Shown here: positions 15,365 through 23,482 of the stretch, one piece after another
Numbering within the stretch: position 1 is the stretch's first letter
How the letters are laid out: each line of letters starts with the position of its first letter
Assembly (NCBI GenBank): GCA_019421865.1
Contig: JAHZEL010000007.1
Coordinates: 229,256 to 293,255, forward strand
DNA: 64,000 nt
Reading direction: 5' to 3'
DNA from: Desulfovibrionaceae bacterium
GTDB lineage: Bacteria > Desulfobacterota > Desulfovibrionia > Desulfovibrionales > Desulfovibrionaceae
The notes under the pieces: generated by a model
Databases searched by the model: none
Told to the model about the DNA's origin: nothing
Seen by the model: the letters and a program-made list of their open reading frames with translations, nothing else
Program-made: the position numbers and the translations under genes

Positions 15365-17029
15365 TCAGTATCCGGCGGCCGATCCGTCGCCGCGGGGATC
15401 GGACGCTCCCTGCAGAACGCCGCTTTCCGGATCAATGCGTATGGCTCCGGCATGGCCCATGACGTCGGTGTAGGGCTGTACCCGGCTGACCGCATGGCCC
15501 CGGCGGGCCAGCTCTTCCGTGACGGCTTCGGGGATGCGGCCTTCAAACTTCACGTCGTTGGAAGAGGCGCCCCAGGTACGACCGTAGAGCCAGCGGGGTG
15601 CCGTCACGGCCTCCTGCACCGACAGACCGAAGTCCACCACGCGGGTCACAATGGCGGCCTGCGTCTGCGGCTGGCCCTCGCCGCCCATCGTGCCGTACAC
15701 AAGAAAAGGCCTGCCGTCTCTGAGCAGCATGGCCGGATTGAGCGTATGCATGGTGCGCTTTCCGGGCTGCAGGCAGTTCACATGATCCGGGTCCAGCGAG
15801 AAAAAGCTGCCGCGGTTCTGCAGAAGAACGCCCGTACCGGCCGGAACGATGCCCGACCCGAAGTCGTGATAAATACTCTGGATGAGGGAGACGGCATTGC
15901 CTTCCGCATCCACGGTTCCCAGCCATACGGTGTCGCCCTTGGGATCAAGCAGCGCATGATCCCTTCCGGCCTCGTGCATGCGGATGCGGGCCGCCTGCGC
16001 ACGGCCGTGACGTTCGGAAAGAAGATCCGCCAGCGGCACGGACACGAAGTCGGGATCGGACAGATAGCGGTCCCGGTCGAGAAACGCTTCCTTGGTGGCC
16101 TCGATGAGAACATGATAATAGTCGGCGCTGCCTTCTCCCAGAGCGGCGACATCAAAGTTCTCAAGGATGTTCAGAATCTCAAGGGAGGCCATTCCCTGGC
16201 AGTTGGGCGGAAGATTACAGGCCTCATAGCCGCGGTACTTCACACGGATGGGATTCACCCATTCGGCCCTGTGTACGGCAAAGTCCTCACGCGTGATCAG
16301 CGCGCCGTGTGCTTCCAGTTCCGCAGCCATGGCCGCCGCCACATCTCCGGCATAAAAGACCCCGGCGCCGCCTTCCGCCACGGCTTCGAGCGTAGCGGCA
16401 AGATCAGGCTGACGCAAAATGTCCCCTGCGCGCAAGGGCGCGCCGTCTTTCATAAAAATGCGGGCAAATTCGGGAAAACGCTGAAGGTTTCGCTGCACAT
16501 CATCCGCCGTTGACGCGTTGATCGCGCTCCAGCGGGCCAGCGAGGAGCTGACGGGAAAACCGTTCGCCGCATAATCCAGAGCCGAGGCAAAAAGCTCGCG
16601 CCACGGCATGCGCGTTCCGAGCGCAGAACGGCTGAAGGCATAAGCCTCACCCCAGCCGGAAACCGCGCCGGGAACGGTATTGGCGGCAAGATAGCCTCTC
16701 GGGGGTATGCTCTTCAGTCCTCTGGAAACATAAAAGTCGCGCGTGGCCCCGGAACCGGCCCGGCCGCTTGCATTCAGTCCCTTCAGTTCGCCCGCCCGGG
16801 CATCATAGATAAGCCAGAAATTATCCCCGCCGGGCGTGCACATCTGGGGGTAGACCACGGCCAGCGTAACGGCAGCCGCAATGGCGGCATCCACGGCATT
16901 GCCGCCCCGGCGAAGAATATCCAGCCCCGCCTGTGTGGCCAGATGGTTGGGCGTGGTCACCATGCCGCGCATGGCCATAGGATTGAGACTTTGGGAAAGG
17001 GTATCGCAGTAGACAGGGCGGCGCATCAT
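15365..17029 (-). CDS. Gamma-glutamyltransferase family protein (cytoplasmic YwrD-like type)
   Basis: A 554-residue Ntn-hydrolase of the gamma-glutamyltranspeptidase family. These are self-cleaved before a threonine that becomes the nucleophile; here it is the threonine of GDTVWLGTVDAEGNAVS. Other family stretches are RGGNAVDAAIAAA, VPGAVSGWG, NLPPNCQGMASLEILN, FGSGIVPAGTGVLLQNRG and YGTMGGEGQPQTQ. Unlike E. coli Ggt there is no signal peptide, so it is predicted cytoplasmic, like YwrD-type relatives acting on gamma-glutamyl compounds or related amides. The start used is the first of two ATGs (MMRRPVYC), with CGGAG about 9 nt upstream; a GTG 25 codons earlier is possible but unsupported. Convergent with, and abutting, the small exported protein gene. 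Confidence 0.88.
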   Translation of the reverse strand: MMRRPVYCDTLSQSLNPMAMRGMVTTPNHLATQAGLDILRRGGNAVDAAIAAAVTLAVVYPQMCTPGGDNFWLIYDARAGELKGLNASGRAGSGATRDFYVSRGLKSIPPRGYLAANTVPGAVSGWGEAYAFSRSALGTRMPWRELFASALDYAANGFPVSSSLARWSAINASTADDVQRNLQRFPEFARIFMKDGAPLRAGDILRQPDLAATLEAVAEGGAGVFYAGDVAAAMAAELEAHGALITREDFAVHRAEWVNPIRVKYRGYEACNLPPNCQGMASLEILNILENFDVAALGEGSADYYHVLIEATKEAFLDRDRYLSDPDFVSVPLADLLSERHGRAQAARIRMHEAGRDHALLDPKGDTVWLGTVDAEGNAVSLIQSIYHDFGSGIVPAGTGVLLQNRGSFFSLDPDHVNCLQPGKRTMHTLNPAMLLRDGRPFLVYGTMGGEGQPQTQAAIVTRVVDFGLSVQEAVTAPRWLYGRTWGASSNDVKFEGRIPEAVTEELARRGHAVSRVQPYTDVMGHAGAIRIDPESGVLQGASDPRGDGSAAGY

Positions 17030-17222
17030 GACGGAACACTCCGAAAGCCGTGCCGTGAACACGGGAAGAGGAACGAAACGGGCCTCGGATCCGAAAAGAG
17101 GCACCCACGACAGGGTAAACGGTTACGAAAATTTGTCCATGCCCGCTTCGGCGGAAGACGCACGCCCGGCCGGATCGCCGCCCCGCGCCGCAATCACCTG
17201 ACAAGCGGTGAAAAGCGCTGAT

Positions 17223-17253
17223 AAAAAAGGCCCGTCCGAGACGGGCCTTTTCT
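17223..17253 (-). terminator. Terminator of topA
   Basis: Twelve-base-pair perfect stem AAAAGGCCCGTC / GACGGGCCTTTT with a 3-nt loop, followed on the minus strand by a T-run (17228-17223). It lies 20 bp past the topA stop; plus-strand activity is also possible. Confidence 0.88.
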
Positions 17254-17273
17254 CTATCTGCACAAGGAAGCGG

Positions 17274-19589
17274 CTACGCTTCTTCGTCCAGTTCTCTTGT
17301 ATACTTGCACTTGGGATTGGGGCAGGCCAGATGACGCCCTCTGGCACGAGTGGTCTTCATGACCAGGATGGGAGACCCGCATTCCGGGCAGGCTTCCGCC
17401 ACGGGCCAGTCCCATACCGCGTAGTCGCACTGCGGATACTGATCGCAGGAATAGAACAGCTTTCCCTTGCGGGAGCTTTTTTCCACCAGCGTTCCCTTGC
17501 CGCACTTGGGGCAGGCCACTCCGGTAGAGAAAGGCGCGGCATAGTCGCAGTCAGGATACCGGGAGCAGCTCAAAAAGCGGCTGCCCGTGCGGGACTGCTT
17601 GAGAATCACATCGGCGCCGCACTTGGGGCAGGTGCCCACCTTCTTGTGCTCTTCCTTAGGTCTCTCCTGCGGAATGATCCGTCCCTTTTCATCACGGGTG
17701 AAGTTGGTGGTGTAACGGCACTCGGGGTAGCCGGTACAGGCCAGAAACTCTCCGCTCTTGCCGAATTTCACCACGAGCGGCTTGCCGCATTCTGGACAGG
17801 GAACATCCGTGGTGAGTCCGCCCTTGACGGGAGCCATATTCCTGGCCGCCGCTTCCAGCGTGGGATTGAAGTCTTTGGAAAAGTCCTTCATGAGATCCAC
17901 CCAGCCGAGTTCGCCGTCGGCCACCTTGTCGAGATTGTTCTCCATCTCGGCGGTGAATCCCACGTCCATGAGTCTGGCGAAGTGATCGCGCAGCTGCGAG
18001 CAGACCACCTTGCCCAGATCCGTAGGCACAAAATGCTTGTCTTCCAGACGGACGTATTCTCTGTCCTCGATGGTGGATATGATGGTGGCATAAGTGGAAG
18101 GACGGCCGATGCCCCTTTCTTCCAGCTCGCGCACGAGAGATGCTTCAGTGTAGCGCGGCGCAGGCTGGGTGAACTTCTGTTCCTTTTCCAGCTTCTGCAG
18201 CGTCACCACTTCTCCTTCACGAAGCGCAGGAAGCGCGCTTTCCTCTTCCTCCACGGAGCGGGGCATCACGGCAAGGAATCCGGGGAACAGCAGTCTTTCG
18301 CCCTTCGCCTTCCACTGACCCGGCCCGCAGGTGAGCGTAACGGAGGTATCGTGATAGGTGGCCGCCGCCATCTGCGAAGCGACGAAACGGCACCAGATAA
18401 GATTGTAGAGGCGGTACTGATCGGAAGAAAGAAATTCCTTCACGTCCTCGGGCGTCAGCGTAACGTCGACGGGACGTATGGCTTCATGGGCATCCTGAGC
18501 CGAGGTCTTGCCCTTGAAGGAGCGACCTTTGCCGCCGGGAGCCATGTAGTCCTTGCCGAAGCGCTGCTCCACATACTCTGCGGCGCTCTTCTTGGCCTCG
18601 TCGGCAATGCGCACGGAGTCGGTACGCATGTAGGTGATGAGCGCCGTGGTACCGCGTTCGCCGAGCTCTATGCCTTCGTACAGGCGCTGAGCCGTGGACA
18701 TGGTACGCTTGGAGGTGAAGCCGATGCGCTGGTTGGCCGTCTGCTGCAGCGTGGATGTGGTGAAAGGCGGCAGCGGGCTGCGGGAACGTTCCTTTTCCTC
18801 AACCTGCGAAACCACGAAGGGCTGCCCGGCCATGGCCTCTTCCATGGCGTCGGCCGCTGCCTTGCTGGCAATGAGAATCTTGCGGCCGCCCTTTTCCTTG
18901 TCACCGTCGCCGTTGCCGGAAAGCTCCTTCAGCTTTTTGGCGAAATTCGTTTCGATTCTGGCAAGCTCAGCCTTGAAGGGCGGAGGCGTAGCTCCGGCGA
19001 GCAGCGCGCGGAACGTCCAGAATTCCTCGGGCACGAAGGCCAGGCGTTCCTCCTCGCGCTCCACAATGAGCCTGAGCGCCACGGACTGCACGCGCCCCGC
19101 GGAAATGCCGCGCTTCACGGTTTTCCAGAGCAGCGGAGAAATCTTGTAGCCCACGAGGCGGTCGAGCACGCGGCGGGCCTGCTGGGCGTCGAACAGATCG
19201 GGATTGATGTCGTGCGGATGCTCCAGAGCGTTCTTCACGGCCTTGGCCGTGATTTCGTTGAACTGGATGCGCTTGATGTTCTTCGCCTTGTTGCCGATGA
19301 CCTCGGCGATGTGCCAGGCTATGGCTTCCCCTTCGCGGTCGGGGTCGGGCGCAAGATAAACGGTGTCGGCCTTGGCCGCCGCTTCCTGCAGATCGCGAAC
19401 CACCTTTTCCTTGCCCTTGATGATTTCATAGTGAGGGGCAAAGTCATGGGCTTCATCCACGCCGATTTCTCTGGTGGGCAGATCGCGTATATGACCTACG
19501 CTGGCCTGCACCATGTATTTATTTCCCAGAAATTTCTTGATGGTCTTCACCTTGGCCGGCGATTCCACGATAATCAGATCCTTGCCCAT
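17274..19589 (-). CDS. topA: DNA topoisomerase I
   Basis: A 771-residue type IA topoisomerase that relaxes negative supercoils. The N-terminal Toprim domain starts MGKDLIIVESPAKVKTIKKF and includes PDPDREGEAIAWHI with metal-binding acidic residues. The active-site tyrosine is in LITYMRTDSVRI. The C-terminal 190 residues carry four Cys4 zinc ribbons (CPECG...CRY, CPKCG...CDY, CPKCG...CDY, CPECG...CKY), one more than E. coli TopA. The start at MGKDL was chosen by homology; the frame extends 35 codons upstream without family similarity. A TTGACG-16-TATGTT promoter lies 53-80 bp upstream and a strong terminator follows. Gyrase genes elsewhere in the window supply the opposing activity. Confidence 0.97.
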   Translation of the reverse strand: MGKDLIIVESPAKVKTIKKFLGNKYMVQASVGHIRDLPTREIGVDEAHDFAPHYEIIKGKEKVVRDLQEAAAKADTVYLAPDPDREGEAIAWHIAEVIGNKAKNIKRIQFNEITAKAVKNALEHPHDINPDLFDAQQARRVLDRLVGYKISPLLWKTVKRGISAGRVQSVALRLIVEREEERLAFVPEEFWTFRALLAGATPPPFKAELARIETNFAKKLKELSGNGDGDKEKGGRKILIASKAAADAMEEAMAGQPFVVSQVEEKERSRSPLPPFTTSTLQQTANQRIGFTSKRTMSTAQRLYEGIELGERGTTALITYMRTDSVRIADEAKKSAAEYVEQRFGKDYMAPGGKGRSFKGKTSAQDAHEAIRPVDVTLTPEDVKEFLSSDQYRLYNLIWCRFVASQMAAATYHDTSVTLTCGPGQWKAKGERLLFPGFLAVMPRSVEEEESALPALREGEVVTLQKLEKEQKFTQPAPRYTEASLVRELEERGIGRPSTYATIISTIEDREYVRLEDKHFVPTDLGKVVCSQLRDHFARLMDVGFTAEMENNLDKVADGELGWVDLMKDFSKDFNPTLEAAARNMAPVKGGLTTDVPCPECGKPLVVKFGKSGEFLACTGYPECRYTTNFTRDEKGRIIPQERPKEEHKKVGTCPKCGADVILKQSRTGSRFLSCSRYPDCDYAAPFSTGVACPKCGKGTLVEKSSRKGKLFYSCDQYPQCDYAVWDWPVAEACPECGSPILVMKTTRARGRHLACPNPKCKYTRELDEEA

Positions 19590-19641
19590 ATCTCGCTCAC
19601 AAGTAGGAATTTCAACGGGAGGAACGCTTCCGTCGTCAAGG

Positions 19642-19669
19642 AACATACGTAAAAAGGGTGGAGCGTCAA
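19642..19669 (-). promoter_or_regulatory. Candidate sigma-70 promoter of topA
   Basis: On the minus strand, -35 TTGACG (19664-19669), a 16-bp spacer and -10 TATGTT (19642-19647). Five of six and four of six consensus matches. The 5'-UTR would be about 45 nt. Confidence 0.55.
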
Positions 19670-19751
19670 GTCCCGGAAAGGACAAATGACGCATTTATGC
19701 CGCCCTCTGCGCCTGCGCACAGAGTGAAAACGTATCCTTTTCCGGGGACAT

Positions 19752-20822
19752 TCAGAAGAGTTCCGCCATGTCGGCCTTCGCATCAAAAACAATGCGCTCC
19801 GGCCCGAGTCCGAGAGATCTCCAGCGCTCCTTCAGCGCGCCCCGGTCGCCGTACATAAAGCCCTGACAGGCGCCCGGAAGCACAAGACGCTCCGGAGCCC
19901 GGCCGAGGCGGGCCATAGCGTCCTCCGTCGCCAGAAGAAGGGCTTCCGCCTGAATGAGAGCCCCGAGCGCAGGATGCCGGGGGCCGGCCAGGAGGGCGGC
20001 GTCGAAAGCCGGTTCCGGCGCTACCGACAGACGGATGACGGGAATCTGCTGACGCCAGGCAAGGCAGAGCGCACGTCCCAGCGTCCGGACTGTCTGCTCC
20101 GTCGTCCACGGAGCGAAGGATCCTTCCCGGAACCATCGGGCAAGCACGGTACCGTCCGGCACAAGGCACGGATAGAAGCGAAGGCAGGCGGGACGGAAGG
20201 AAAGCGCCCTTTGCACGTCTTCCAGAAACACCTCCGGGCTGCTGCCGGGCATGCCGGGAAGAAGCTGAATGCCGAGCTGAAGACCGGCATCGGTCACGGC
20301 GCGGCAGCCCGCGGCGGCAGTCCGCCCGTCGTACCCCCGACGGGAAAGAAGAAGAGCCTGGTCGTCGAAACTCTGAATGCCGAGTTCCACAAGACTTATG
20401 CCGGCAGCGGCAATCTCCTGCAGAACGGCGGGATCAAGGGCATCAGGTCTTGTGGAGCAGCGGGCGCGCGTAATGCGCTTTTCCCGGCGCATGCGGTCCA
20501 GAAAGGCAAGGCACAGGAGGCGGTCATCCGGAGGCAGCGCGGTGAACGTTCCCCCGTAGAATGCCAGCTCACGCTCCTCTCCCGGAGCACAGGGCGGAAA
20601 ATCCGCCAGCGCCAAGGCCGCCCGGGCAAGAACCGCCGGGATTTTCTCGGCGGCGGACTGCCCCGTCTGCCGATCCTGCGCGCAGTACACGCAGTGCCCC
20701 GGACAACCGAAAAAAGGAAGGAAAACCGGAAAGATGCGACCTGTTCTCTTTCTATGAAAGGCCGTGAAAAAACGTACGGAACATACACGGTTTCCGACAG
20801 CATGACGCCGAATCTCTGACAT
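19752..20822 (-). CDS. Radical SAM protein (Elp3-like core)
   Basis: A 356-residue protein with the radical SAM iron-sulfur motif in FGCPGHCVYCAQ (CxxxCxxC). The following strands are typical of the Elp3/HemN-like subgroup: AFYGGTFTALP, STRPDALDPAVL and SLVELGIQSFDDQAL. Such enzymes cleave SAM at a [4Fe-4S] cluster to make a 5'-deoxyadenosyl radical. There is no GNAT acetyltransferase domain as in full Elp3, so the substrate is unknown; the C-terminal third (SVAPEPAFDAALLAGPRHP onward) is typical of short Elp3-like proteins. The ATG has GAGGA about 6 nt upstream. The N-terminal 30 residues before the barrel are longer than in many relatives. It is divergent from the HIT gene. Confidence 0.82.
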   Translation of the reverse strand: MSEIRRHAVGNRVCSVRFFTAFHRKRTGRIFPVFLPFFGCPGHCVYCAQDRQTGQSAAEKIPAVLARAALALADFPPCAPGEERELAFYGGTFTALPPDDRLLCLAFLDRMRREKRITRARCSTRPDALDPAVLQEIAAAGISLVELGIQSFDDQALLLSRRGYDGRTAAAGCRAVTDAGLQLGIQLLPGMPGSSPEVFLEDVQRALSFRPACLRFYPCLVPDGTVLARWFREGSFAPWTTEQTVRTLGRALCLAWRQQIPVIRLSVAPEPAFDAALLAGPRHPALGALIQAEALLLATEDAMARLGRAPERLVLPGACQGFMYGDRGALKERWRSLGLGPERIVFDAKADMAELF

Positions 20823-20846
20823 TTTTCTTCCTCGGGAGAAAAGCTC

Positions 20847-20875
20847 TTGATGTTCTAATCAGTTGCGCTTAGGAT
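20847..20875 (+). promoter_or_regulatory. Candidate sigma-70 promoter of the HIT-HU transcription unit
   Basis: -35 TTGATG (20847-20852), a 17-bp spacer and -10 TAGGAT (20870-20875). Four of six matches in each box at optimal spacing. An 8-bp hairpin lies just downstream in the 5'-UTR. Confidence 0.5.
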
Positions 20876-20887
20876 GACAAGGTATCC

Positions 20888-20906
20888 CCCGTGTTAAAAA
20901 CACGGG
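20888..20906 (+). other. 5'-UTR hairpin of the HIT gene
   Basis: CCCGTGTT / AACACGGG, an 8-bp perfect stem with an AAA loop, located between the predicted promoter and the ribosome-binding site. No T-run follows, so it may act on mRNA stability rather than termination. Confidence 0.45.
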
Positions 20907-20930
20907 AGGTCTCTGGAGGTCTGTACTGAT

Positions 20931-21353
20931 ATGTCTGAAGAAAAGTGTATTTTCTGCCTCATCGCCCACGGGGACATTCCCTGTGCAAAAGTCTATGAGG
21001 ATGAACGCGTTCTGGCATTTCTCGATCTTTCTCCCGTCCATCCCGGTCATACACTTGTGATTCCCAAGGCCCACTACAAGGATATGCTTGAAGTGCCCTG
21101 CGAACTCGCTCCTGCTGTTTTTTCAGCGCTGAAAAAGGTCGGAGCTGCCGTGATGAAGGCTACCGGAGCTACAGGATTCAACGTAATGCAGAATAACGGA
21201 TTATCTGCAGGACAGACCATGTTTCACATTCACTGGCATATCATTCCCCGTTTCGACGGGGATGGCCTCGGCGCCTGGGAGCAGGGGAAATATCCCGACG
21301 CCGCAGCCATGCAGGCCATGGCCGCCAATGTGGCCGCGTGTCTGGAACAGTAA
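20931..21353 (+). CDS. HIT family (HINT-type) purine nucleoside phosphoramidase
   Basis: A 140-residue histidine-triad protein. The N-terminal CIFC pair is the partial zinc site of the HINT branch, and the triad is HIHWHIIPR. Family members hydrolyse AMP-lysine or other nucleoside phosphoramidates; the in vivo role is often unclear. Other typical stretches are DIPCAKVYEDE, LDLSPVHPGHTLVIPK and GFNVMQNNG. A GGAGG ribosome-binding site lies upstream and the gene is preceded by a promoter and UTR hairpin. The HU/IHF gene follows 32 bp downstream without a terminator, so the two are probably co-transcribed. Confidence 0.93.
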   Translation: MSEEKCIFCLIAHGDIPCAKVYEDERVLAFLDLSPVHPGHTLVIPKAHYKDMLEVPCELAPAVFSALKKVGAAVMKATGATGFNVMQNNGLSAGQTMFHIHWHIIPRFDGDGLGAWEQGKYPDAAAMQAMAANVAACLEQ

Positions 21354-21385
21354 TCCGTATCTGGAAGGAATGGCAGGAGGAAAAC

Positions 21386-21691
21386 ATGAACAAGGCGCTT
21401 ACCAAGGCTGACATTGTGGAAGCGGTATACAATGACAAGAATCTCGGCCGCAATCGTGCGGAAGTGAAGAATATCGTTGAAAACCTGCTTTCCCTGATGA
21501 AGCAGGCCATCAAAAAGGATGACGCCCTTCTGATCAGCGGTTTCGGCAAGTTTGAAGCCTATGACAAAAATGCCCGCAAGGGACGCAACCCCCAGACCGA
21601 CGAGTCCATCACGCTTCCGCCTCGCAAGGTGGTGGTCTTCCGCCTCTCCCGCAAGTTCCGCATGGAGCTCAACGGAGGCGAGGAAGCCTGA
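21386..21691 (+). CDS. HU/IHF family nucleoid DNA-binding protein
   Basis: A 101-residue DNABII protein that bends DNA as a dimer. The helical N-terminus (LTKADIVEAVY) and the central ISGFGKFEAY segment are typical. The DNA-gripping arm appears as KGRNPQTDESITLPPRKVV, with the conserved arginine and proline at its tip, and the chain ends in FRLSRKFR. The sequence leans toward IHF-alpha rather than HU, but this cannot be settled by eye. The start was placed at MNKALTKAD, which has a strong AGGAGG ribosome-binding site; the frame extends 16 codons further upstream into the HIT stop region. A strong terminator ends the unit. Confidence 0.92.
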   Translation: MNKALTKADIVEAVYNDKNLGRNRAEVKNIVENLLSLMKQAIKKDDALLISGFGKFEAYDKNARKGRNPQTDESITLPPRKVVVFRLSRKFRMELNGGEEA

Positions 21692-21717
21692 TCGCGGGGA
21701 GCGGTGTTCCATGCAAG

Positions 21718-21744
21718 AAGGGCCTGCATTTGCAGGCCTTTTTT
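21718..21744 (+). terminator. Terminator of the HIT-HU unit
   Basis: GGCCTGC/GCAGGCC stem with an ATTT loop and six T (21739-21744), 27 bp after the HU/IHF stop. Confidence 0.88.
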
Positions 21745-21890
21745 CGTATCTATATGGGAGCGTTCCCGCCCTCTTACTGTACTCCCCCCTTTTTTTGAGC
21801 TATAAGCGATCACGAGTCCGCAGGCGCCGTCCGCCTTGCGCGGCGATACCATCAGTCCGGCCGAAACAGCCGGGACACCGGGGGAATGAC

Positions 21891-22841
21891 ATGCCAGTTT
21901 CCGTTCTTGACGCTGCCGCATGGTCGGCAAAACTCATGGAGCTGCCGCGCCGCGGCGCGGCAAACGTTACCGCCTTCTACGAGCACCGCATGGGAGCCAT
22001 CTGCAAGGATCCCCGTCTGCTTCTGGTGCCGCTCGACGATCACATGGTGCATCGCGGAGACGCCATTTTCGAGAGCCTTTCCTTTCTTGAAGGCCGTATC
22101 GTTCAGCTCGACGCGCACCTTGAGCGCATGAAGCACTCCGCCTCCGTGCTGGACCTGGAGCCGCCCTGCCCCTGGGAGGAAGTACGGCAGATCATCATCG
22201 AAGTGGCAAGGGCCGGCGGCGAACCGTACGGCGGCCTCAAGGTACTGCTCGGCCGCGGCTGCGGCGGTCTGGGCGTCGATCCTGCGGAATGCCCGAAAAG
22301 CAGCCTGTACATGGTGGCCACGAAGGGGCATCCGCTCCCCGAATCCTTCTGGCAGAAGGGTCTGACCGCGGCAAGAAGCGCCATCCCCGCAAAGCAGGAG
22401 TGGATTGCGAAAATCAAGTCCACCAACTACCTCGCCAATGCTCTCATGGCCAGAGAGGCCCGGGAAAAAGGCGTGGACGTGACCTTCTCCTTCGACGAAA
22501 ACGGCCTTCTGGCCGAAGCGGCCATCGCCAACGTGGCCATGGTGGACAAAGAAGGCCGCATGCTCATGCCCGAGTTCCGCAGAGCGCTTCCGGGCACCAC
22601 GTCCATTCGGGCCATGGAGCTGGCCAAAGCGTTCATGCCCGTAGTTCTCACTGATATCACAGAAGAAATACTGGAACAGGCTTCCGAGATTCTGGTACTT
22701 GGTACTACATGCGAGTGCGTGGCGGTCACGCACTACAACGGCAAGCCTGTAGGCGACGGCCGTCCCGGTCCCATAGCGGACAGGCTGCGCCATCTGCTGC
22801 ATGACGCTCTTGTGACCGGAGGCGTGCCGTTCCTCGAATGA
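21891..22841 (+). CDS. Class IV PLP aminotransferase (branched-chain aminotransferase / aminodeoxychorismate lyase family)
   Basis: A 316-residue fold-type IV PLP enzyme. The segment HRGDAIFESLSFLEGRIVQL matches the family start of the catalytic barrel. The PLP lysine is in KSTNYLANALMAREA, and the cofactor-phosphate region is visible as PGTTSIRAMEL. The family includes IlvE (branched-chain amino acids), PabC (aminodeoxychorismate to p-aminobenzoate) and D-amino-acid aminotransferase; sequence inspection does not separate these. The start has GGGGGA a few bases upstream and agrees with the family N-terminus; a longer upstream frame runs back into the HU gene and is rejected. The next gene, for a secreted protein, lies only 18 bp downstream. 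Confidence 0.85.
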   Translation: MPVSVLDAAAWSAKLMELPRRGAANVTAFYEHRMGAICKDPRLLLVPLDDHMVHRGDAIFESLSFLEGRIVQLDAHLERMKHSASVLDLEPPCPWEEVRQIIIEVARAGGEPYGGLKVLLGRGCGGLGVDPAECPKSSLYMVATKGHPLPESFWQKGLTAARSAIPAKQEWIAKIKSTNYLANALMAREAREKGVDVTFSFDENGLLAEAAIANVAMVDKEGRMLMPEFRRALPGTTSIRAMELAKAFMPVVLTDITEEILEQASEILVLGTTCECVAVTHYNGKPVGDGRPGPIADRLRHLLHDALVTGGVPFLE

Positions 22842-22859
22842 TCAACAAGTGAGGAACTT

Positions 22860-23288
22860 ATGCGCATCAAAACTCTGTTCACCGGCTTTTGCTGTGGTAT
22901 TCTTCTGGCTCCCGCGATGGCTCTTGCCGCCGACTCTGCTCCCGCTCCCAAAGCAAAGCAGACCGTCGCCGATACTCCCTTCGTGATCGTGGCTCCCAGC
23001 GAGGAAATCGTGGTCACTTTCCCCCTGTTCCTCGTGGAACGCGGCATCGTGGAAAGCGTGGACGTGAAGAACGGCACCTTCACCCTCAAGGATAAGGAAG
23101 GCGCCGTGTCCACCATCAAGGTCACGGACAACACCCTTGTCGAAAACGTGTATGCCGACATCTTCACCTGGGAAACCAAGAAGGGCATCAATGACCTGAA
23201 AAAGGGCGACAAGGTCCGCGCCCGCGTGTTCCCGGCCGACGAAGGTCAGCCTGAATCCGCCATTTCCCTGGATGTGTATAAGTTCTAA
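22860..23288 (+). CDS. Small secreted protein of unknown function
   Basis: A 142-residue protein with a clear Sec signal peptide (basic MRIK, hydrophobic core, cleavage after PAMALA). The mature part is about 118 residues, rich in beta strands, with a core of ESVDVKNGTFTLKDKEGAVS and KKGDKVRARVFP. This resembles small OB-fold-like periplasmic proteins in which two strands alternate with a DxKxGxxxL-type turn. I do not recognise a named family. It has a GAGGAA ribosome-binding site and follows the class IV aminotransferase gene by 18 bp, so it is probably co-transcribed. It is followed by a large GC stem (23295-23351) and a strong terminator. Confidence 0.75.
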   Translation: MRIKTLFTGFCCGILLAPAMALAADSAPAPKAKQTVADTPFVIVAPSEEIVVTFPLFLVERGIVESVDVKNGTFTLKDKEGAVSTIKVTDNTLVENVYADIFTWETKKGINDLKKGDKVRARVFPADEGQPESAISLDVYKF

Positions 23289-23294
23289 CGTCTC

Positions 23295-23351
23295 CGTCTG
23301 ACAGATCCGGCCGGACCACGCTCCCCGAGCGGCCCGGCCGCGCATCAGACG
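23295..23351. other. Large nested GC-rich inverted repeat
   Basis: Outer arms CGTCTGA/TCAGACG (23295-23301, 23345-23351) and inner arms CGGCCGG/CCGGCCG (23308-23314, 23334-23340). It lies 6 bp after a stop codon, with no T-run. It may stabilise the mRNA 3' end ahead of the true terminator. Confidence 0.5.
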
Positions 23352-23410
23352 CAGGCTCCGAGCGTGTCTGTTTTCCCGGTTGTTTTCGCGGCACTGACCG
23401 CCGTTCATCA

Positions 23411-23448
23411 GAAAAGCCGGATCACCTCCTGGTGATCCGGCTTTTCTT
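23411..23448. terminator. Bidirectional terminator between the secreted protein gene and folD
   Basis: Fourteen-base-pair perfect stem AAAAGCCGGATCAC / GTGATCCGGCTTTT with a 6-nt loop; A and T runs at either end suit both convergent genes. Confidence 0.9.
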
Positions 23449-23482
23449 CATTAAAATGATACAGCGAAACGGAAACAGCCCG

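Noticed and set aside
17208..19652. 814-codon open frame on the plus strand across topA
   Set aside because: It mirrors topA exactly, has no ribosome-binding site at a sensible start and no domain signature. Long antisense frames are common in this GC-rich, codon-biased DNA.
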